Counted from the first letter of the stretch, positions 51,666 to 60,895 are shown. The stretch is 64,000 bases of DNA from Bacteroidota bacterium (GCA_023396415.1 JAEWWJ010000017.1:1-64000); one strand, 5' to 3'. Notes: a model not told the origin generated them from the letters alone. Numbers and translations are program-made.

Positions 51666-51842
51666 ATGGAAACAAAAGAAAAAGTACTTCAAGCCATGCA
51701 ATCGAAAAATGAGCCCATGAAACCGGGTGAAATCGCTGATGCTGCCGGCTTAGACAAAAAAGAAGTCGAAAAAATCATCAAACAATTGAAAGATAGTGAT
51801 TTGATTTATTCGCCAAAAAGATGTTTTTATCAGGCCAAATAA
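51666..51842 (+). CDS. 58-residue winged-helix-like protein
   Basis: A small ORF (METKEKVLQAMQS...), one base after the DUF1015 stop. The pattern KPGEIADAAGLDKKEVEKIIKQLKDSDLIYSPKRCFYQ reads as helix, helix-turn-helix and a short wing, like the N-terminal domain of a MarR or winged-helix regulator. With about 58 residues it has only a DNA-binding unit, perhaps dimeric. It may regulate the serine cluster. A strong hairpin closes the operon downstream. Confidence 0.72.
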   Translation: METKEKVLQAMQSKNEPMKPGEIADAAGLDKKEVEKIIKQLKDSDLIYSPKRCFYQAK

Positions 51843-51911
51843 CAAGGCTAAACCTCATCCTACATCATCTAAGGCAAAGATGCTTATTGACTTTAGGGTC
51901 TCGCTGCCAAC

Positions 51912-51950
51912 AAAAATGCTTTTATTGATTCGTCAATAAAAGCATTTTTT
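51912..51950. terminator. Bidirectional terminator with TTCG loop
   Basis: A perfect 17-bp stem (51912-51928 with 51933-51949) capped by TTCG, flanked by A and T runs. It lies between the serine cluster and the convergent alkaline phosphatase gene, and can terminate both. Confidence 0.9.
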
Positions 51951-51976
51951 TGCGTAAAAGTTGTCAAAAACTCCGG

Positions 51977-53074
51977 TTACTTCACCGTTAATCCGGTGAG
52001 CATAAGTATTTTAGAAAATATTTCGGTATTGTCGTACACCCCTCCAAAGGCTTCGGCACCGGCACCAAAAGCATACACAGGAACCATCACTCCCGAATGG
52101 TCGGTTGTTGAGAAGGCCTCTCTGTAAGTGCCTTTAATGGCACCTCCCGGAAAACCCAATCCTCCAGTTTCATGGTCGGCGGTAATGATGAGCAAAGTTT
52201 CAGGATGCTGACTAACAAACTCAAGCGCCACCCCTACCGCAGCGTCAAAATCAAACACTTCCGATACAATGTAATCAATATTGTTGTCATGTCCGCCAAA
52301 GTCAATTTGTGAGCCTTCAACCATAAGAAAAAATCCATTCGGATTTTCCTTCAGCGTTTCAATGGCCAATTTGGTTGCTTTAACCAAGTGATCGCCTCTA
52401 CCTTTGAGTACACTTTCTGGGTGTCCGCTATCTGTGAGTATCAATAGCTTTGAGGCACTTTGAATGGGTGTATCAGGAATCACGTTGGTGTAGTGAAAGC
52501 CTTTTTCCTGCATTTCATCGGTTAAAGTACGGCCATCTTTTCTTTTATTAAAATCCTTTAAACCACCGCCGATAACCACGTCCACCGGCGATTGCAAGTA
52601 TTGAAGTGCAATATCTTCATATAAATAGCGGCTGTTTACCTTGGCAACAAAACTGGCCGGAGTGGCGTGAGTTACTGCGCAACTCACTGCAATACCTGTT
52701 GATTTTCCTTCAGCGGCAAAAACATCCAATAGACTTGGAATGGCAATGGTGTCAGAATTCATGCCAATCATCCGGTTTCTTGTCTTTTGACCCGAAGAAA
52801 GCGCTGTTCCACCGGCACCCGAATCAGTGATCTCGTCATCAAACGAATGGGTTGTAATAAGGCCTATATGCTTAGAGGTGAACATATTGAGGGGCTGAGT
52901 AGCGCGATGCTGTGCCGCCTGAACCTCGGCAAGTCCCATTCCATCACCAATCATGAAGACGATATTTTTTGGTTTAACGGTGGTTTGCGACTGATTCTGG
53001 GCTGACAAACGAAAGCCGGCAACCATCAACACTGATAAAGTTGTGATGAAACAAAAGCGGAAAATGATTTTCAT
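51977..53074 (-). CDS. Alkaline phosphatase (PhoA family)
   Basis: A 365-residue exported phosphomonoesterase with a signal peptide (about 1-26). NIVFMIGDGMGLAEV carries metal ligands, TDSGAGGTALSSGQKT the nucleophile Ser after Asp, VEGSQIDFGGHDNN and TADHETGGLGF the zinc ligands; one more His lies in TTDHSGVMVPVYAFG. It should release phosphate from organic esters in the periplasm. It is shorter than E. coli PhoA but typical for Bacteroidota. It is 3 bases downstream of the metallophosphoesterase gene. Confidence 0.94.
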   Translation of the reverse strand: MKIIFRFCFITTLSVLMVAGFRLSAQNQSQTTVKPKNIVFMIGDGMGLAEVQAAQHRATQPLNMFTSKHIGLITTHSFDDEITDSGAGGTALSSGQKTRNRMIGMNSDTIAIPSLLDVFAAEGKSTGIAVSCAVTHATPASFVAKVNSRYLYEDIALQYLQSPVDVVIGGGLKDFNKRKDGRTLTDEMQEKGFHYTNVIPDTPIQSASKLLILTDSGHPESVLKGRGDHLVKATKLAIETLKENPNGFFLMVEGSQIDFGGHDNNIDYIVSEVFDFDAAVGVALEFVSQHPETLLIITADHETGGLGFPGGAIKGTYREAFSTTDHSGVMVPVYAFGAGAEAFGGVYDNTEIFSKILMLTGLTVK

Positions 53075-53077
53075 GGT

Positions 53078-54415
53078 TTAAGATTTTAGTGTAAAGATAG
53101 TAATTTCGGGCAAAATGCCAATGCGTCCGGGATAACCGATAGAACCCAATCCACGATTGACATACAGCTGTTGCTGAGTAGCCTCACTGCGATACAAGCC
53201 CGCCCACTGTTTATAAATGTATTGCGCCGGACTCCATTTAATACCCGGAATTTCAATTCCAAATTGGAAGCCATGTGTATGGCCCGAAAGCGTAAGCTGG
53301 ATGTCGGTATGATCTTTTAAAACTACGGCATCCCAATGGCTAGGATCGTGCGACAATAAAATGCTGGCCGACACTTTGCCGATACCTTTTCGGGCTTTTT
53401 GAATATTGCCATAGCGCGGGAAACGTTCGTTGTGGCTCCAGTTTTCAACGCCAATAATGGCCAACTTTTCCTGGTCTCGCTCAAGAATCAAATGTTCGTT
53501 GCGCAACAATTTCCATCCGATCTGATGATAAAAACCATACAAATCTTCCATGTTTTTTTTCTTTTCGGCAGGACTGTCCCAGTTGACATAATCGCCGTAA
53601 TCATGATTTCCCAGGATTGCAACTACACCATCAACAGCCGTTATGCCAGCAAGTATTTCCCTAAAACGATAGGCCTCATCGGTGGTGTAGTTCACAAGGT
53701 CGCCGGTAAAGACCACCAAATCAGGTTGAAGCGCATTAATTTGTTCAACTGCATCTTTCAAATGTTCGGTTGTTGACCAACTGCCGAGGTGCATATCAGA
53801 TATTTGAACCATACAATAATCATCAAAAGCAGAAGAAAGTCCAAACAATTGAACCTGAATACGTTTGAAATTAAATTCATGAACCCACTTAAACATTCCC
53901 AAAAACATCGAACTTAACACAACTCCACCGACAACAAGGACAGTGTTTTCAAGAAATTTCCTTCTCGAAATGCCCGTATTTTTTTCTTTGGTATGTTCAG
54001 GTATTTTTGACCTGAAGCGACGGATGATATTTTCGATCAAACGAACAAAATCAGTGAAACCTAACACCACTGCCATGAATAGCTTGGCCACGAAAAAGGA
54101 AAAGATGACACCAAAGATGAGGTTGCGAACCCATGGAATCCATTGTTTACCTTCGATAAACACCATTACTACCACCGCCACAAGCAACATCACCATCGGA
54201 AGCCAATAGACCGCAGCAGTAAAAATTTTCACCAATCGGCTGTAGGTGAACACCTTTTTCTTGAACAAACCCCAGACGTAAATCTCAAATAAAAACAAAA
54301 GCACCAAAAAAGGATAGCGATTTACATTTTTAGGAAACGCGAGGGAAGTTAAGAAGTAACCCAAAAGGATCAATAGCGTTACCAGTGCAAGGGGTAGAAT
54401 TTTTTTTTGCTTCAT
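53078..54415 (-). CDS. Membrane-anchored metallophosphoesterase (calcineurin-like)
   Basis: About 445 residues from the ATG at 54415; the frame is open to an ATG at 54484. Four or so membrane helices in the first 140 residues are followed by SRRKFLENTVLVVGGVVL, a twin-arginine-like motif plus another helix. Then comes the catalytic domain: VQISDMHLGSW, VFTGDLVNY, AILGNHDYGDY, LLSHDPSHWD and LTLSGHTHGFQFG, the full set of metal ligands. It resembles YkuE-like phosphoesterases, which hydrolyse lipid or nucleotide phosphoesters. It is co-transcribed with alkaline phosphatase. Confidence 0.92.
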   Translation of the reverse strand: MKQKKILPLALVTLLILLGYFLTSLAFPKNVNRYPFLVLLFLFEIYVWGLFKKKVFTYSRLVKIFTAAVYWLPMVMLLVAVVVMVFIEGKQWIPWVRNLIFGVIFSFFVAKLFMAVVLGFTDFVRLIENIIRRFRSKIPEHTKEKNTGISRRKFLENTVLVVGGVVLSSMFLGMFKWVHEFNFKRIQVQLFGLSSAFDDYCMVQISDMHLGSWSTTEHLKDAVEQINALQPDLVVFTGDLVNYTTDEAYRFREILAGITAVDGVVAILGNHDYGDYVNWDSPAEKKKNMEDLYGFYHQIGWKLLRNEHLILERDQEKLAIIGVENWSHNERFPRYGNIQKARKGIGKVSASILLSHDPSHWDAVVLKDHTDIQLTLSGHTHGFQFGIEIPGIKWSPAQYIYKQWAGLYRSEATQQQLYVNRGLGSIGYPGRIGILPEITIFTLKS

Positions 54416-54423
54416 AGAGGGTG

Positions 54424-54431
54424 CAAAATTA
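54424..54431 (-). promoter_or_regulatory. -7 box close to the metallophosphoesterase start
   Basis: TAATTTTG on the minus strand followed by GCACC, as in the tRNA promoters. The box ends only 8 bases before the ATG at 54415, so the transcript would have almost no leader. No clear -33 TTTG. Confidence 0.42.
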
Positions 54432-54571
54432 GATAAACTCAGGTTGCGGAGACATGATTTGGATAAAATTAACAATTCGATCATTGAGATACGCTTTTAT
54501 AAACCGTATCACTGATGGTTTGCAGTTTTACAACGCCAATCAGAAGCGTTGAAAAAAATTATTTTAAAAAG

Positions 54572-54602
54572 TTTGTATGAATGGACAAAAAGGCTAATTT
54601 TG
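54572..54602 (+). promoter_or_regulatory. tRNA-Pro promoter
   Basis: TTTG at 54572-54575, a spacer of exactly 19 bases, then TAATTTTG at 54595-54602. The following GCACCTCC is also present at the tRNA-Met promoter. Ideal Bacteroidota promoter; serves tRNA-Pro and probably tRNA-Ser. Confidence 0.85.
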
Positions 54603-54647
54603 CACCTCCTTACAAAGGAAGAACGTTCTTCAACTCACTAAAAAAAT

Positions 54648-54722
54648 CGGGGCATAGCGCAGCCCGGCTAGCGCACCTGCTTTGGGAGCAGGGGGTCGCA
54701 GGTTCGAATCCTGCTGCCCCGA
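54648..54722 (+). tRNA. tRNA-Pro (anticodon TGG)
   Basis: A complete cloverleaf: acceptor CGGGGCA with TGCCCCG, anticodon arm CCTGC-TTTGGGA-GCAGG with TGG at the centre, and the T arm GCAGG-TTCGAAT-CCTGC. Discriminator A, no encoded CCA. Confidence 0.97.
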
Positions 54723-54786
54723 CAACGTAAGGTGATCGTCAATTGAGCTTATCCTTAAAAGACAATCAACTTTTAGAACGTTTTTT

Positions 54787-54875
<89 letters not shown>

Positions 54876-54897
54876 GCAAAAACATTATCAAACAATC

Positions 54898-54933
54898 AAA
54901 AGTGCTAATTATCTAATGATTAGCACTTTTTTT
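54898..54933 (+). terminator. Terminator after tRNA-Ser
   Basis: 12-bp stem AAAAGTGCTAAT/ATTAGCACTTTT (54898-54909 with 54919-54930) and a T run. It ends the tRNA-Pro/tRNA-Ser transcript. Confidence 0.85.
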
Positions 54934-55052
54934 GTGTCAAAAAATCGCTAACTTCTTCTGCAAAATAGCCTAAACCATCCCCATTTGAAGAGCCGTGATG
55001 CTCAATGTCGTACTTTTACCTTTCAAAAACTTTAGTTAGATATCAAATATTC

Positions 55053-55970
55053 ATGTCAATCGTAAAATCTTTTGAGGCCTATTTGCGTTACGAAAAAGGC
55101 ATGGCCAACAATTCCGTAGAAGGGTATTTGCATGATATAAAGCTATTTACACAATTTCTGGAACAGCAATCAAATCCCCTTGACCTACCGAAAGCCACGA
55201 GCCGGCACATCCGTTTGTTCCTTGCGCAACTCACCGAGCTGGGCATGTCGGCCAATTCACAAGCCCGAATTTTATCAGGCATTCGATCCTTTTTCAACTT
55301 TTTAGTTCTTGAAAAACTCATTATAACTGACCCTAGTTTGCTCATCGAAGCACCTTCTCTGGGAAGGAAACTCCCCGTGGTACTGTCTTATGAGGAGATT
55401 GATGCTCTAATGCAACACATTGATTTGAGCCAAAAACATGGACAGCGCAACAAAACAATGATTGAATTACTTTATGCGTGTGGATTGCGGGTTTCGGAGC
55501 TTATCAGCTTAAAAATCAGTTATATCTATTTTGACGATGGATTTATTCAGGTCATCGGAAAGGGCGACAAAGAAAGGTTAGTTCCGGTGGGCAACCAAAC
55601 CCTCAAACAGATTCGGAGTTATTTGGACGAGCAAAGGGTGCTTCTGCAACCTTCACGCTTGCACAGCGACACGCTTTTTTTAAATGGTAGAGGGAAAGGA
55701 TTGACCAGGCAGATGGTTTTTATCATCATCAAGACCTTGGCAGAAAAGGCGGGCATTCATAAAAACATCAGTCCACACACTTTCCGACATTCATTTGCAA
55801 CCCATTTGCTTGAGGGTGGTGCTGATTTACGGGCTGTTCAACAAATGCTTGGTCATGTAAGCATCACCACCACAGAAATTTACACTCATATTGATAGGGA
55901 TTATCTTCGCGAAACCATTACCAGTTTCCACCCAAGATCGCGTCAAAGGAACGATTACGGTTTAGTCTAA
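55053..55970 (+). CDS. xerD: Site-specific tyrosine recombinase XerD
   Basis: About 305 residues from ATG 55053 (MSIVKSFEAYLRYEKGMANNS); the frame is open upstream to an earlier ATG (55005), but 305 residues is the normal length. It has a SAM-like N-terminal core-binding domain and a catalytic domain with Arg in YACGLRVSELISL, Lys in VIGKGDKERLVP, HTFRHSFATHLLEGGADLRAVQQMLGH (His, Arg, His) and nucleophile Tyr in TTEIYTH. It resolves chromosome dimers at dif with XerC. Not linked to mobile elements here. It overlaps the next gene by 9 bases (convergent). Confidence 0.93.
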   Translation: MSIVKSFEAYLRYEKGMANNSVEGYLHDIKLFTQFLEQQSNPLDLPKATSRHIRLFLAQLTELGMSANSQARILSGIRSFFNFLVLEKLIITDPSLLIEAPSLGRKLPVVLSYEEIDALMQHIDLSQKHGQRNKTMIELLYACGLRVSELISLKISYIYFDDGFIQVIGKGDKERLVPVGNQTLKQIRSYLDEQRVLLQPSRLHSDTLFLNGRGKGLTRQMVFIIIKTLAEKAGIHKNISPHTFRHSFATHLLEGGADLRAVQQMLGHVSITTTEIYTHIDRDYLRETITSFHPRSRQRNDYGLV

Positions 55971-56414
55971 TTCTATTTCGCCGGCTTCATTCACCAAAAC
56001 GCCCCAGTTGATGGCCAACAATTCCTCCCCATCGTAAAAGAAATCCATCAAGGCATCTTCAAATGAAAGCCTTAGCTCTCCTTCTTCCTCCTCAATTTCG
56101 GGATTCGTATAATTATGTTCAGCCATCAAAGCAATCACTTGCTTTGGGTTCATTTCAAACACTTTTTTGCCATATAGCAGTGATTCGAGATGATCGGTTT
56201 CAAAGCAGGAAAGTACCGTTTTTGCAACTCCTTCAAAGAAAATGGAAAGTTCATTTTCCCAGTAGTGAAGCACGATGGTATTCATCTGATCATCAGTATC
56301 TAAATGATCAATTTCTTCGGCATCACCCAAAAATTCAATGGTGTCTTCAATTGTTTGACCAAACTTCAAAACACCAAGCCCTTCTAAAGGCAAAATCTCA
56401 TATGTAAATTTCAT
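55962..56414 (-). CDS. Conserved hypothetical acidic protein
   Basis: A 150-residue very acidic protein (EIDHLDTDDQ, PEIEEEEGELRLSFEDALMDFFYDGEE). No signal peptide, membrane segment or known motif. The pattern of alternating strands with GVLKFGQTIEDTIEFLGDAEE at the start resembles small proteins often called hypothetical in Bacteroidota; I cannot assign a fold. It overlaps xerD by 9 bases at the 3' ends. Confidence 0.7.
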   Translation of the reverse strand: MKFTYEILPLEGLGVLKFGQTIEDTIEFLGDAEEIDHLDTDDQMNTIVLHYWENELSIFFEGVAKTVLSCFETDHLESLLYGKKVFEMNPKQVIALMAEHNYTNPEIEEEEGELRLSFEDALMDFFYDGEELLAINWGVLVNEAGEIELD

Positions 56415-56581
56415 AAGGCAGATTCAAATGTTATCAGCGCTAAAGATAAGTTTTAGTTGATTTAAAATTAATAATTTACTTTTATTTTTATTAAAAAATG
56501 TTAAAACGTTTATAGCGAAGGATTTAAGATGGGATTTCACAATGACCTAAACCAAAAAACAATGAAAATAAAAGCCTTAAC

Positions 56582-57808
56582 TTAGTTAAATCGGATGGCT
56601 TTTGAAGGTTGAACCGCATTGATAACGGTTACAGGAATGAGAAGAGCCAGAGACCAAACAACCAAAACCCCCAAATTAATACCTACAAGGTAAATGAGGC
56701 GAATTTCGACAGGTACCTCCGACAAATAATAAGATTCTTCGGGAAGCTTTAGCCAACCAAAACGACTTTGCAACATCAAAGCAAGAAGCGCGAAAAAGTT
56801 ACCTATCATCATTCCTTTCAATAAAATACGGTACGAATGATACAAGAAAATACGTCTGATCCAGGCATTGTCGGCACCCATTGCTTTCAAAATTCCAATC
56901 ATCGAAGTGCGTTCGAGGATGATGATCAAGAGGGTACTGATCATGGTAATTCCTGAAACCATCACCATTAAGATAAGGATGATCCAAACATTCATGTCTT
57001 GAAGCTGAAGCCAATCAAATATTTGTGGATATTTCTCAGAAGCCGTTGAAACATATAGCTCTACGGGCACTTGGTAATACAAATCTTGGGCAACTTTGGC
57101 GGCTTTTTCCTGATCAACAGCTTTAATTTCTATCGTTGCATATTGGTCTGTGCTCCAATTGTATAGCTTTTGCACATGGGCAATGTCGCCAAAAATATAC
57201 CGCTCATCAAACTCAGCCAAACCTGTTTCATAAACTCCAGCAATGATAAACTTTCGGCCTCTTGTTTGTTGGTTTTCAGCGTTTACGAACCACATTCTTA
57301 GCTCTTGACCCACTATGAGTTGTAACTTATCAGCAATCTTTTTTGAAATCAACACCTCATTGGATGTTTCTGTTGCATCAAAGGAAATAAGCTGGCCGGC
57401 AACAATGCGATCTCGAAGATAGTCCCAATGGTAGTCTGGACCGACTCCTTTTAACAGGACACCTTGAATATTGTCGTCCGTTTTAATGATTCCTGCTTTT
57501 GTGGCAACGACTTGAAAGTAATCAATCTCATTAATGTCAGACAGTTTATTAAATAATTTGTCGTCCAATTGCAAGGGCAAAGCCTCCGAAGACTGGTTGT
57601 TGTTCAGCACTTCAATCTGAACATCGGCAACAAAACCAACCACCTTGTCACGAATTTGGTTTTTGAATCCAATCACCACCGCCACAGACACAATCATCAC
57701 CGCCAAGCCCAAGGCCACACTTACCATCGCAATACGAATAATGGTAGAGGAAATCAGCTCTTTTGAAACTGAAAATAATTTAGAGGCTATGAAAGATTCA
57801 GGTCGCAT
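56582..57808 (-). CDS. FtsX/LolC-E-type ABC transporter permease
   Basis: About 408 residues from ATG 57808 (MRPESFIASKLFSVSKE). One N-terminal membrane helix, a large periplasmic MacB-like domain and three C-terminal helices (FtsX domain; MISTLLIIILERTSMIGILKAMGA). The layout and lengths fit LolC/LolE, which extract lipoproteins from the inner membrane. The ATPase LolD gene is not in the window. Whether it is LolC/E or a MacB-like permease cannot be settled from this protein alone. Confidence 0.85.
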   Translation of the reverse strand: MRPESFIASKLFSVSKELISSTIIRIAMVSVALGLAVMIVSVAVVIGFKNQIRDKVVGFVADVQIEVLNNNQSSEALPLQLDDKLFNKLSDINEIDYFQVVATKAGIIKTDDNIQGVLLKGVGPDYHWDYLRDRIVAGQLISFDATETSNEVLISKKIADKLQLIVGQELRMWFVNAENQQTRGRKFIIAGVYETGLAEFDERYIFGDIAHVQKLYNWSTDQYATIEIKAVDQEKAAKVAQDLYYQVPVELYVSTASEKYPQIFDWLQLQDMNVWIILILMVMVSGITMISTLLIIILERTSMIGILKAMGADNAWIRRIFLYHSYRILLKGMMIGNFFALLALMLQSRFGWLKLPEESYYLSEVPVEIRLIYLVGINLGVLVVWSLALLIPVTVINAVQPSKAIRFN

Positions 57809-57824
57809 TTTTTCTTTAATTTGG

Positions 57825-57832
57825 CAAAAATA
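57825..57832 (-). promoter_or_regulatory. -7 box of the FtsX-type permease gene
   Basis: TATTTTTG on the minus strand, 16 bases before the ATG at 57808; no clear -33 element. It lies in the 41-base divergent gap to namZ. Confidence 0.4.
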
Positions 57833-57849
57833 ATGATAAAGCAATCACT

Positions 57850-59046
57850 ATGCCTCATAACCACATCCTCCTCTCGATAGTTTTCATCTTTCTGTTTTAT
57901 CCGCAATGCAGCAACTCGCAAAATAGTGAGCTTGTAGAGTACCACTCTTTAGTGTCAGGATCTGAACAAACGAACAAATACCTCCATTTGCTGGCCGGAA
58001 AAAAGGTTGGAATCATTGCCAATCAAAGCAGCATCATTGGCAATAAGCACCTCATTGACAGCCTGTTGAATTTAGGGATAAACGTTAAAAAGATTTTCAC
58101 ACCCGAGCATGGCTTCCGCGGACAGGAAGATGCCGGTGCTAAAGTGGCTTCTTTCACAGATGCAAAAACAGGTATTACCGTCATATCATTGTATGGCAAC
58201 AAAAAAAAACCGGATAAGGAAGATTTGGACGGGCTTGATATCCTTTGCTTCGACCTTCAGGATGTTGGCACAAGATTTTACACTTATATTTCAACCCTCA
58301 CCTACCTGATGGAAGCCTGCGCCGAAAACAACCTGCCACTGCTGGTGTTGGATCGGCCCAATCCGAATGCCTTTTATGTGGATGGGCCAATTTTAAAGCC
58401 TGGTTTTGAATCGTTTGTGGGTTTGCATCCTGTGCCTGTGGTGTATGGTTTAACGATTGGAGAATACGCATTGATGGTTAACGGCGAAAAATGGCTCAGC
58501 AACAAACTTCGGTGTAAGCTCACGGTGATCAGCCTCAACAACTACCATCGAAACAGCATTGTGAAACTACCCGTTAAACCTTCGCCTAATCTACCTACTT
58601 GGGAATCAATCTATTTGTATCCCTCTTTATGTTTTTTTGAAGGAACGGTGGTGAGTATCGGGAGAGGCACCGACCATCCGTTCGAGGTGTTTGGCCATCC
58701 ACAAATGAAAGGAGGAAACCATTCTTTCGTACCACAATCGCGCCCCGGAGCAACCAACCCGCCCCTGATCGGGAAACAATGTTTTGGTTTTCACCTCGTT
58801 GCTTATGCCCATGAATTTGGTGGACTAAAAGGAAAAATAAATTTGGATTGGTTGGTCAACGCCTACGCGGAATTAAAAAATCAAGGGAAATTTTTCAACA
58901 ACTACTTTGATACATTGGCCGGCAGCGATCAATTAAGAAAGCAAATTGAAGCCGGAATGACAGCAGAACAGATACGTCAAAGCTGGCAAAATGACCTCGA
59001 TGGATACAAAAAAATCAGGATAAAGTATTTGCTCTACCCTGATTGA
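57850..59046 (+). CDS. namZ: Exo-beta-N-acetylmuramidase NamZ (DUF1343)
   Basis: A 398-residue protein with a signal peptide (LLSIVFIFLFYPQCSNS). The DUF1343 fold is clear: KKVGIIANQSSIIGNKHLID, KIFTPEHGFRGQEDAGA, DLQDVGTRFYTYISTL, LDRPNPNAFYVDGP and EGTVVSIGRGTDHPFEVFG. Characterised NamZ enzymes release MurNAc from the non-reducing end of peptidoglycan fragments. It should act in the periplasm in cell-wall recycling or nutrition. No MurNAc permease or MurQ is next to it. Confidence 0.93.
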   Translation: MPHNHILLSIVFIFLFYPQCSNSQNSELVEYHSLVSGSEQTNKYLHLLAGKKVGIIANQSSIIGNKHLIDSLLNLGINVKKIFTPEHGFRGQEDAGAKVASFTDAKTGITVISLYGNKKKPDKEDLDGLDILCFDLQDVGTRFYTYISTLTYLMEACAENNLPLLVLDRPNPNAFYVDGPILKPGFESFVGLHPVPVVYGLTIGEYALMVNGEKWLSNKLRCKLTVISLNNYHRNSIVKLPVKPSPNLPTWESIYLYPSLCFFEGTVVSIGRGTDHPFEVFGHPQMKGGNHSFVPQSRPGATNPPLIGKQCFGFHLVAYAHEFGGLKGKINLDWLVNAYAELKNQGKFFNNYFDTLAGSDQLRKQIEAGMTAEQIRQSWQNDLDGYKKIRIKYLLYPD

Positions 59047-59064
59047 TTTTTTTTGCGAAAAAGT

Positions 59065-60264
59065 CTAAATCGTACGTCCGGGATACACTTTTAATGCCGC
59101 TTCAAGAACGAGCATGGATTTTTTAAGATCTTCTACTTTAAGTACATAGCTAATACGTACCTCATCTTTTCCTTTGCCGGGCGTTGAATAAAAACCACTT
59201 GCCGAAGCCAGCATTACCGTTTGGCCTTCATAATTGAAACCTTCGAGCAGCCATTGGCAAAAAACATCAGAATCGTCAATGGGCAGTTTTGCAACCACGT
59301 AGAATGCACCTTTTGGCGTAGGACAATATGACCCTTCCATTTTATTGATAGCCTCAACCACTACATTTCTACGTTGATAGTACTCCTGAACCACTTCTTC
59401 AAAATAAACATCAGGGGTTTCGATCGCTGCCTCGGCGGCAATTTGACCGAATGATGGAGGACTAAGGCGGGCTTGTGCAAATTTCAAAGCCGTGCGCATG
59501 ACCTCTTTGTTTTTTGAGATCATGCAGCCAATCCGTACTCCGCAGGCACTGTAACGTTTTGAAACAGAATCAATAAGAATTACATTTTCCTCGATCCCCT
59601 TAAGGTGCATACAGGAATGATGTTTGCTGCCATCATAGCAAAACTCACGATATACCTCATCGGCAATCAGATAAAGATCATACTTCAACACCAATTGGCG
59701 CAATGTTTCCAATTCCTCTTCTGAATAAAGGTATCCTGTTGGATTGTTGGGATTACAAACCAAAATGGCTTTGGTTTTAGGTGTAATGGATTTTTCGAAA
59801 TCGGCAATGGGCGGCAAGGCAAATCCCGATTCGATAGACGAAACAATAGGAATTACTTTTACCCCGGCATTGATAGCGAAGCCGTTGTAATTGGCATAAA
59901 AAGGTTCCGGAATAATGACCTCATCATCCGGGTTCATGATGGTTTGAAAGGCAAACAAAATGGCCTCCGAAGCACCAGCACCAATAATAATGTCATCGGC
60001 GGTGATGTTGATATTGTGTTTTTTGTAATAATCAGCGAGCTTCACTCTGTAAGATGGGATACCGGCTGAATGGGAATACTCAACCACCTTTCCGCTAAAG
60101 TTACGAATGGCATTCAATGCCACTTCGGGCGTATGAATGTCGGGCTGGCCAATGTTGAGATGAAATACCTTTACACCTCTTTTTTTTGCTGCTTCTGCAT
60201 AAGGGACGAGCTTTCGGATGGGTGATTCCGGCATCATTCTACCTTTTGATGAAATACCTGGCAT
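59065..60264 (-). CDS. Class I/II pyridoxal-phosphate aminotransferase (aspartate type)
   Basis: A 399-residue PLP enzyme. VFHLNIGQPDIHTPEVAL, IGAGASEAILFAFQTIM, NPNNPTGYLYS, LIADEVYREF and the PLP lysine in DSVSKRYSACGVRIG are visible, along with the C-terminal Arg in DEVRISYV. It fits the AspB/aspartate or aromatic aminotransferase group; the substrate cannot be fixed. It stands alone, convergent with namZ. Confidence 0.9.
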   Translation of the reverse strand: MPGISSKGRMMPESPIRKLVPYAEAAKKRGVKVFHLNIGQPDIHTPEVALNAIRNFSGKVVEYSHSAGIPSYRVKLADYYKKHNINITADDIIIGAGASEAILFAFQTIMNPDDEVIIPEPFYANYNGFAINAGVKVIPIVSSIESGFALPPIADFEKSITPKTKAILVCNPNNPTGYLYSEEELETLRQLVLKYDLYLIADEVYREFCYDGSKHHSCMHLKGIEENVILIDSVSKRYSACGVRIGCMISKNKEVMRTALKFAQARLSPPSFGQIAAEAAIETPDVYFEEVVQEYYQRRNVVVEAINKMEGSYCPTPKGAFYVVAKLPIDDSDVFCQWLLEGFNYEGQTVMLASASGFYSTPGKGKDEVRISYVLKVEDLKKSMLVLEAALKVYPGRTI

Positions 60265-60320
60265 AATATCAGTTTTATTTGGTTCTTAAAAAACGACAAA
60301 AATTTATAGTCTTAAAAAGA

Positions 60321-60357
60321 TTCAACCACCCGTCCCGAAATGGTTCGTGTGGTTGAA
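60321..60357 (-). terminator. Possible terminator after the DUF1573 gene
   Basis: 9-bp stem TTCAACCAC/GTGGTTGAA (60321-60329 with 60349-60357), a 19-base loop and a T-rich flank when read leftward. Weak compared with the others. Confidence 0.45.
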
Positions 60358-60394
60358 ATAGCTTACAAAAAGTCATCAAAACATCAACAAAAGT

Positions 60395-60859
60395 TTATTT
60401 TGAAGAAGGTGCAGTTCCTATTGCATTTGACTTTTCGGGCATTGTTTCGGTGGGCGGTAAAACTACTTCACCTTTAATGGTTAACACGACATTTTTATTC
60501 ACAAGGGCATTTGAGGTGACGGTTACCGTTTTTTGAAATCTGCCTTTGATGGTAGTGTTATAAGTTACCTTAATTTTATCCGATTCACCGGGCAAAATAG
60601 GTTTGCGTGGCCAAGCAGGAACGGTGCATCCGCAGGATGACCTTGGTTGAGTAAGAATCAAAGGCTCGTTTCCTGTGTTTTTAAATTCAAATTCAAAAGC
60701 ACCATCGCCATTGAGTAGCAAAGTTCCATAGTCGTGGGTAGTCTCCGTAAATGTTATTTCTGGACCATTTTGGGAAGCAGTTTGTTTTTGGTCTTGTTGG
60801 GCTTGAAGCATCGTGGTAGAAGCCAGCAAAAGAATCATTGAAAAAAACAAGTTTTTCAT
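60395..60859 (-). CDS. Exported DUF1573 protein
   Basis: A 154-residue protein with a signal peptide (about 1-20, ending TMLQAQ). The rest is a DUF1573 immunoglobulin-like domain: EITFTETTHDYGTLLLNGDGAFEFEFKNTGNEPLIL, SSCGCTVPAWPRKPILPGES and GRFQKTVTVTSNA. The SSCGC Cys pair is typical. It is a secreted structural or binding module of unknown role. A -7 box lies 36 bases upstream. Confidence 0.92.
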   Translation of the reverse strand: MKNLFFSMILLLASTTMLQAQQDQKQTASQNGPEITFTETTHDYGTLLLNGDGAFEFEFKNTGNEPLILTQPRSSCGCTVPAWPRKPILPGESDKIKVTYNTTIKGRFQKTVTVTSNALVNKNVVLTIKGEVVLPPTETMPEKSNAIGTAPSSK

Positions 60860-60895
60860 TTTTCGAGATTTTGAATTAAACGATCAGTTTATTTC

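Noticed and set aside
55053..55970. Integrase of a mobile element next to tRNA genes
   Set aside because: The protein matches housekeeping XerD in length and motifs; there is no tRNA 3'-end duplication, no excisionase and no cargo.
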